Positions 14,116 through 18,977 of a stretch of DNA of 18,977 bases are shown here, one piece after another. The position numbers and the translations under genes were made by a program. This DNA comes from an uncultured Lachnospiraceae bacterium (lineage in GTDB: Bacteria > Bacillota > Clostridia > Lachnospirales > Anaerotignaceae). The stretch is taken from assembly GCA_944384285.1 (NCBI GenBank), contig CALWSX010000169.1:1-18977 (forward strand), written 5' to 3'. Positions within the stretch are counted from its first letter, which is position 1, and every line of letters begins with the position of its first letter. The notes beneath the pieces are model-generated. The model was not told the origin of the DNA. It saw nothing but the letters and a program-made list of their open reading frames with translations, and ran no database searches.

Positions 14116-14147
14116 GCGATAGATAGTATTTTCTGCCTATCGCTTTT
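14116..14147 (+). terminator. Weak terminator or attenuator before mutS2
   Basis: GCGATAG (14116-14122) pairs with CTATCGC (14137-14143) across a 14-nt loop and is followed by TTTTAATTT. The 7-bp stem and broken T-run suggest partial termination between the membrane-protein gene and mutS2. Confidence 0.5.
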
Positions 14148-14176
14148 AATTTGAAAAATATTTAGGAGTTTTTTAT

Positions 14177-16570
14177 ATGAACAGTAAAGTTTTAAAGACT
14201 TTAGAATTTGATAAAATTATAGAAAAATTGACAAGTTTTGCAATATCTCCTATGGGAAAAGAAAAAACTTCCCTTCTTGTTCCAATGACAGACCTTAACG
14301 AGATATTGACAGCTCAAAACGAAACGAACGAAGCTGTTTCTTTATGCCTTAAAAAAGGTTCTATACCTCTTGGGGGTATAAAAGACATACGTTCTCCTCT
14401 TAAACGTGCAAAAATGGGCGCAACTCTTTCTATACCTGAAGTTATGAATGTAGGCGAGTTTTTATATGTTTGTGATAAAGTTAAAACATACTCAAAAAGT
14501 GAAAACAAAGACGATGTTTTTGAACTTTATGACAAATACTTTAACTTTGTGACACCTATACCTTCTCTTCAAAGAAGTATAGAAAGATGTATTGAAAATG
14601 AATATACTATCGCTGATACAGCTTCAACAGAGCTTAGAAATATTCGTCGTGAAATAAAAATTGCAAACGATAAAATCAAATCGGAATTAAACTCAATTAT
14701 TACTTCCGCTGACAAAAAAACTATGCTTCAAGACAGCGTAATTACAATAAGAAATGAGAGATATTGTGTTCCTGTAAAATCAGAATACAAAAATATATTT
14801 TCAGGTATAATCCACGACCAGTCAAACTCAGGCTCTACAGTTTTTATAGAGCCTCAAGGTGTTATAACTATTAATAACCGAATTAAAGAATTACAAGCAA
14901 AGGAAAAAGTTGAAATAGAAAGAATATTACGTATGCTTTCAAGTGAAATAATGGAAAACACGGATATACTTGAAACAAATATAAATATGCTTACTGTTTT
15001 GGACTTTATTTTTGCTAAAGCCAATCTTTCATTATCTATGCACGGAAGTGCTCCAAAATTCAATAATGACAGATATATAAACATAAAAAAAGGTCGTCAC
15101 CCTCTTTTAGACAGCAAAACTGTTGTACCTATAAATATATATTTAGGCAAAGAGTTTTCAACCCTTTTAATTACAGGCCCTAACACAGGCGGAAAGACTG
15201 TTGCTCTTAAAACACTTGGCCTTTTTACGCTTATGGGACAAGCCGGTTTACAAATCCCTGCTTTTGACAACTCTGAACTTGGAGTTTTTGATGAAGTATT
15301 TGCCGACATTGGTGACGAACAAAGTATTGAACAAAATTTAAGTACTTTTTCCGGACATATGACAAATGTTGTAAACATACTTGAAAAAGTAACCGACAAT
15401 TCTCTTGTTCTTTTTGACGAACTTGGAGCCGGTACAGACCCTGTTGAAGGTGCTGCCCTTGCTATGGCAATCATTAAAAATCTGCACGACAGCAGAATTA
15501 GAACAGCAGTAACAACTCACTACAGTGAACTTAAAGTTTATGCTCTTACTACTCCAGGTGTTGAAAACGGCTGTTGCGAATTTGATGTTGATTCACTTAA
15601 ACCAACTTATAGACTTTTAATCGGTATCCCTGGTAAAAGTAATGCTTTTGCTATTTCAAAAAGACTTGGGCTTTCAGACCACATTATAGATATTGCAAAA
15701 GAGTTTATTGATAAAGAAGATGTTAAACTTGAAGACATTATTTGTGACCTTGAAATAAGCAAAAAAACGGTTGAAATTGAAAAAGACCGTGCCGAAATGT
15801 ATCGTCGTGAAGCCGAAGAACTTAAAAAATCGGCTGATGAACAGCGTAAAAAAATTGAAAGACAAAAGGAAAAAATAATTAAAAAAGCTAATGAAGAGGC
15901 AAGACAAATTTATCAAGATGCAAAAATGGAAGCCGACAGACTTATAAAAGAAATAATGAAAGAAGCAAACGGAAAACCTAACAAATCCGCTCTTGATGAA
16001 AAACGTACAACTCTTAGAAACAAGCTTAATGAAAAAAATGAGCTTCTTGCTAAGCATGAAGATAAAAAACAAAAGAAAAAAGCTCCGGAAACTGTTTCTG
16101 TTGGTGATGATGTTTATATTATGTCGTTTGATACCTACGGAAAAGTTCTTACTGTACCGGATTCAAACAAGGAAGTTACCGTACAGGCTGGTTTTATGAA
16201 AATAAAACTTCCTTTAACAGACCTTTATATCGCAGACAAAGATGAAATAAAGAAAAATGAAAAACAACAAAATCCACCTGCGAAAAAGAAAGGAAACTCG
16301 ATTAAAATGTCGAAAAAAGAAACTATTTCTTCTCAAATCGACTGCCGAGGAATGACTGTTGATGAAGCCCTTACAGAAATAGATAAATACCTTGATGATG
16401 CTTATCTTTCTGGTATCGGTCAGGTTATGATTATTCATGGAAAAGGAACAGGAGCTTTACGCCAAGCTGTTCAAAATTACCTTAGAAAAAATCCAAGGGT
16501 TAAATCTCATAGACCAGGAGCTTATGGCGAAGGCGAAATGGGCGTAACTGTAGTTGAATTTAATAAATAA
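14177..16570 (+). CDS. mutS2: MutS2 family ATPase/endonuclease
   Basis: This 797-residue MutS paralogue has the usual MutS2 length. Order of parts: N-terminal core/lever region (1-300), ABC-type ATPase with Walker A G334-PNTGGKT-341, Walker B around D414-E415 (VLFDELGAGTDP) and TTHYSELK, then a highly charged coiled coil at about 510-630, and a C-terminal Smr nuclease domain from D722 (DCRGMTVDEA) with H754-GKGTG. The mismatch-recognition domain of MutS is absent, as in all MutS2. In Firmicutes MutS2 suppresses recombination in some species, and in Bacillus subtilis it rescues collided ribosomes. The Smr domain is the likely nucleic-acid cutting part. The ATG follows TTTAGGAG. The transcript ends at the hairpin 16587-16612. 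Confidence 0.97.
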   Translation: MNSKVLKTLEFDKIIEKLTSFAISPMGKEKTSLLVPMTDLNEILTAQNETNEAVSLCLKKGSIPLGGIKDIRSPLKRAKMGATLSIPEVMNVGEFLYVCDKVKTYSKSENKDDVFELYDKYFNFVTPIPSLQRSIERCIENEYTIADTASTELRNIRREIKIANDKIKSELNSIITSADKKTMLQDSVITIRNERYCVPVKSEYKNIFSGIIHDQSNSGSTVFIEPQGVITINNRIKELQAKEKVEIERILRMLSSEIMENTDILETNINMLTVLDFIFAKANLSLSMHGSAPKFNNDRYINIKKGRHPLLDSKTVVPINIYLGKEFSTLLITGPNTGGKTVALKTLGLFTLMGQAGLQIPAFDNSELGVFDEVFADIGDEQSIEQNLSTFSGHMTNVVNILEKVTDNSLVLFDELGAGTDPVEGAALAMAIIKNLHDSRIRTAVTTHYSELKVYALTTPGVENGCCEFDVDSLKPTYRLLIGIPGKSNAFAISKRLGLSDHIIDIAKEFIDKEDVKLEDIICDLEISKKTVEIEKDRAEMYRREAEELKKSADEQRKKIERQKEKIIKKANEEARQIYQDAKMEADRLIKEIMKEANGKPNKSALDEKRTTLRNKLNEKNELLAKHEDKKQKKKAPETVSVGDDVYIMSFDTYGKVLTVPDSNKEVTVQAGFMKIKLPLTDLYIADKDEIKKNEKQQNPPAKKKGNSIKMSKKETISSQIDCRGMTVDEALTEIDKYLDDAYLSGIGQVMIIHGKGTGALRQAVQNYLRKNPRVKSHRPGAYGEGEMGVTVVEFNK

Positions 16571-16586
16571 TTTATTTAAAAAAATT

Positions 16587-16616
16587 AAGAGTGCCTCAAA
16601 AAAGGCACTCTTTTTT
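16587..16616. terminator. Shared terminator between mutS2 and pepF
   Basis: AAGAGTGCC (16587-16595) pairs with GGCACTCTT (16604-16612) across an 8-nt loop. On the plus strand a T-run follows (mutS2). On the minus strand an A/T-rich stretch with seven T follows, just past the pepF stop. It serves two convergent genes. Confidence 0.9.
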
Positions 16617-16618
16617 AA

Positions 16619-18382
16619 TTACATTTTTAAAAAATTATCTATATCTTTTTTAATAAGAAGTAATGATGTTTCAAAGAACTCTTTATTTCTGATATCAATA
16701 CCCGCAAGTTTAGCAACATCCGCAATATTATTTTTTCCTGTGCTGTTTAATAATTTATCGTATAAAGGCACAAAAGCCTCTCCCTCTTCAAGATATTTTG
16801 CATAAAGTCCTTTAGCAAACAAAAGACCAAATGCGTAAGGGAAATTATAATAATTATAGGACGCTTCATAATAATGAGGTTTGCATACCCACATATATTT
16901 ATGATAATAATCTTTATCAAGTCCGTCTCCATAAGTTTTACTTTGTGCATCAAGCATAATTTCACAAAGTTCTTTTGCTGAAAGCGGTCCGTCTTTACGA
17001 AGATTAATAACTGTGTCTTCAAATATAAATCTTGAAAGAATATCAACAATAACCTGTGCATTATCTGCAATATCACTTTCAATTATCATTAAAGCCTGTT
17101 CTTTTGTAGCTTCTTTTAAAGCCGCATTTTTTATGATAGTTTCACAAAAAGTTGAGGCAGTTTCAGCTATAGGCATAGGGTAATCACTGTTTAAATAAGT
17201 TTCATTATCAAGACATTTGCCATGATAAGCATGACCAAGCTCATGTGCCAAAGTTACAACATCATTAAATGTACCTGTAAAGTTTGTAAGCACACGGCTT
17301 TGTTTTATGGAATGGAGGTTTGCACAAAATGCCCCTCCCCTTTTACCTTTTTTAGGAAACATATCTATCCAGTTATTATCAAAAGCATAAGCTGCAAAAT
17401 CTCCAAGGTCCTTACTGAAAGTTGTAAAATTCTTTACTATAAAATCTCTTGCCTCTTCTGGAGTAAACTTCATATCACAATTTCCTATAGGCGCAAAAAG
17501 ATCATAAAATGGAAGACCTTTTTTATGTCCAAGCATTTTTGCTTTTTTCTTAAAATATTTTCGGAAATAAGGAAGATACTCATTCATTGCCGCAAGCATG
17601 GCATCAAGCACTTTTTTATCAAGACGTGACTGGCAAAGAGTCATTTCCAAAGGTGTTTTATAACCTCTTAATTTAGAAACAGTTAAAACCTCACCTTTTA
17701 TACCATTAAGTGCATAAGCTACTGCATTTTCTATTTGAGGATAAGCATTAATTTCTGCTTCATATGCTTCTTTTCTTACTTTTGCATCACTGCTGTAAGC
17801 CAAATTTCTTAATTCTGAAAGAGGATATTCTTTCTTTTTCTTTTTTATTGTTAAAGGAATTAAAAGCTCTGAAACTTCACTTTCTTGAAGTTTTGTCCAT
17901 GAAGAAGAACCTGTTGTCTCCATTTTTTTAACTATCATTTCTTCTTTTTCTGATAAATCAGATTTATCTTTTAAAATTTCTTTTAAAAAGAAAGAATGTT
18001 CTTTAAGTAAAGGAGATTTATTTATAATTCCTTTTATGTTTTCTACTTTTTTAAGCCAAATTTTAAACTTTGTAGATGCTATAGAAGTATCTGTTAAAAT
18101 ATTTTGAAGACGGTCAACATATTTAAGTGCTGTTTCATTGCTTGAGTCTGTACTTAAGGTAAGCTCGCAGAATTCATACAATTTTGACGCCTTTTCACCA
18201 AATTTATTTTGAATATTAATAAAATTTTCTATTTTTTCTTTTGGATTATCAAAATCTGAAAAATTATCTTCTGCAAATTTGTTTAATTCAATTATGTCTT
18301 TTTTAAGAGAGGTCATATCTTTAATAAAAGCTTTATCATCAAATCCTTTATAAAGTTCATTAAGCGACCAGTTACCATTCAT
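16619..18382 (-). CDS. pepF: Oligoendopeptidase F family (M3) zinc peptidase
   Basis: This 587-residue cytosolic metallopeptidase of family M3 cleaves short peptides of roughly 7-17 residues and recycles amino acids. The zinc site is H380-E381-x-x-H384 in LAHELGHAYHG, with E407 in PIAETASTFCE as the third ligand 27 residues on from the first His. Conserved C-terminal segments such as YNYYNFPYAFGLLFAKGLYA (substrate-binding region) are present, and length is as expected. The frame opens at a TTG (18391), but the ATG at 18382 stands 9 nt behind AAGGAG and is preferred. The gene is alone in its transcription unit, convergent with mutS2 and divergent from the TSUP genes. No signal peptide is visible. 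Confidence 0.95.
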   Translation of the reverse strand: MNGNWSLNELYKGFDDKAFIKDMTSLKKDIIELNKFAEDNFSDFDNPKEKIENFINIQNKFGEKASKLYEFCELTLSTDSSNETALKYVDRLQNILTDTSIASTKFKIWLKKVENIKGIINKSPLLKEHSFFLKEILKDKSDLSEKEEMIVKKMETTGSSSWTKLQESEVSELLIPLTIKKKKKEYPLSELRNLAYSSDAKVRKEAYEAEINAYPQIENAVAYALNGIKGEVLTVSKLRGYKTPLEMTLCQSRLDKKVLDAMLAAMNEYLPYFRKYFKKKAKMLGHKKGLPFYDLFAPIGNCDMKFTPEEARDFIVKNFTTFSKDLGDFAAYAFDNNWIDMFPKKGKRGGAFCANLHSIKQSRVLTNFTGTFNDVVTLAHELGHAYHGKCLDNETYLNSDYPMPIAETASTFCETIIKNAALKEATKEQALMIIESDIADNAQVIVDILSRFIFEDTVINLRKDGPLSAKELCEIMLDAQSKTYGDGLDKDYYHKYMWVCKPHYYEASYNYYNFPYAFGLLFAKGLYAKYLEEGEAFVPLYDKLLNSTGKNNIADVAKLAGIDIRNKEFFETSLLLIKKDIDNFLKM

Positions 18383-18526
18383 AAAATTCAACTCCTTGCA
18401 AGATAAAATATTAAAATTCCATTTATATTATTTTACATCTGTTTTTTAAAATTATCTACTAAAATTAGTATTATTTTCATTTTTTAGGCAACAATTAAAT
18501 TTAGGAAGAGAAAAGGAGGAATTAAT

Positions 18527-18877
18527 ATAAAAATAAAAAATTTTTTTACAGGATTTATAACAGGTATAATTAACGGACTTTTTGGTTCAGGAGGAGGTAT
18601 GATTGCTGTTCCATGTATGAAAAAATTTCAAAATATTCCTCAAAAAAAGGCTAACGCAACTGCAATTGCAATTATATTACCACTGACTATTATATCCGTT
18701 TGTATTTATTTTTTTAAAGTTAAAATACCTTATAAAGATGTAATTTTTGTAAGTTTAGGGGGTATTTTTGGAGGAGCTTTAGGTGCAAAAATCTTAAATA
18801 AGCTTAAAGGAAGAGTTATACAAATTATTTTTGGTGTTTTTATATTAATCAGTGCTTTTAGGATGGTATTTTTATGA
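18527..18877 (+). CDS. TSUP (TauE/SafE) family half-size permease, first half; unusual start
   Basis: This sequence of about 116 residues has three or four membrane segments and the TSUP signature GLFGSGGGMIAVP near the start, then KKANATAIAIILPLTI and a final GAKILNKLKGRVIQIIFGVF. TSUP proteins move sulfite, sulfonates and other organic anions. Homology begins well before the only ATG in frame (18599), which would cut off the first membrane helix and its glycine motif. The open frame runs back to GGAGG (18515-18519), and the codon at the correct spacing is ATA (18527), with no ATG, GTG or TTG between. So either a rare ATA/ATT start is used, or the start codon was lost by mutation and this copy is impaired. 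The next half-gene overlaps by 4 bases (ATGA). Confidence 0.75.
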   Translation: MKIKNFFTGFITGIINGLFGSGGGMIAVPCMKKFQNIPQKKANATAIAIILPLTIISVCIYFFKVKIPYKDVIFVSLGGIFGGALGAKILNKLKGRVIQIIFGVFILISAFRMVFL

Positions 18878-18977
18878 TAGATTTTTTGATTGGATTTTTC
18901 TCAGGAATATTAAGCGGAATGGGAATTGGAGGAGGAGCAATACTTATACCCTCTCTTTTGTATTTTAAAGATATAAC
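18874..18977 (+). CDS. TSUP (TauE/SafE) family half-size permease, second half (partial)
   Basis: Only the first 34 codons are in the window. They start with an ATG that overlaps the stop of the previous gene (ATGA, translational coupling). FLIGFFSGILSGMGIGGGAI followed by LIPSLLYF repeats the N-terminal TSUP motif of the first gene. Two adjacent genes each encoding one repeat unit suggest a two-subunit permease instead of the usual single chain of about 250 residues. The 3' end lies outside the window, so length and completeness are unknown. Confidence 0.75.
   Translation, partial: MIDFLIGFFSGILSGMGIGGGAILIPSLLYFKDI

Noticed and set aside
15097..15474. Antisense reading frames inside mutS2, pepF, the GRE and other genes
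   Set aside because: They are complementary-strand shadows of clearly conserved genes, without ribosome sites or recognisable protein features.
18527..18977. Linking the TSUP genes to the GRE as a sulfite exporter for sulfonate cleavage
   Set aside because: They lie about 10 kb away on the other strand with many unrelated genes between. TSUP substrates are too varied for this to count as evidence.
1..18977. CRISPR arrays, insertion sequences, phage genes, tRNA or rRNA genes
   Set aside because: No regularly spaced repeats, transposase or integrase motifs, or tRNA/rRNA signatures were seen on either strand.

Overview
The window looks like chromosomal DNA from a low-GC, anaerobic, endospore-forming member of the Clostridia. 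The evidence is the AT-rich sequence with strong AGGAGG-type ribosome binding sites, an oxygen-sensitive glycyl radical enzyme with its radical-SAM activase, and a spoIIID gene with a good sigma-E-type promoter. No tRNA, rRNA, insertion sequence or CRISPR array was seen.

Region 1 (about 70-3900, minus strand) is a compact five-gene operon: a LuxR-type regulator, a small HesB/IscA-like protein, a pyridoxamine-phosphate-oxidase-fold flavoprotein, a MATE efflux pump and a TPR protein. Gaps are 22-38 nt and a strong terminator closes it at 70-112. Region 2 (3920-8210, minus) is the metabolic core: a glycyl radical enzyme (GRE, 824 aa), its activase and a YczE-family membrane protein, with a promoter at 8180-8207. 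The thiyl-radical loop of the GRE reads Gly-Cys-Val-Gln, where characterised eliminating and decarboxylating GREs have Gly-Cys-Val-Glu-type loops, so its substrate cannot be assigned here. Region 3 (8260-9660) holds a second YczE gene followed by a decayed fragment of an activase gene in the same order and orientation. This is the scar of a duplicated YczE-activase cassette.

Region 4 (9660-11510, minus) has spoIIID (probable TTG start), then a glyoxalase-I-like VOC protein overlapping the end of a UlaG-like metallo-beta-lactamase-fold hydrolase gene. Region 5 (11613-13393, plus) is a BlaI/BlaR1-type pair: two 19-bp dyads overlap or follow the promoter, and the M56 protease has a short C-terminal sensor in place of a penicillin-binding domain. 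Region 6 has a one-helix membrane protein of unknown function and mutS2 (plus), convergent with an M3-family oligoendopeptidase F gene (minus) across a shared terminator. Region 7, at the right edge, has two tandem half-size TSUP (TauE/SafE) genes. The first lacks a normal start codon and the second is cut by the window end.

Functionally, the GRE and activase would carry out an anaerobic radical conversion, and the YczE proteins are plausible transporters for its substrate or product. The adjacent LuxR-led operon with an efflux pump may respond to the same compound. That link rests only on adjacency and shared strand.
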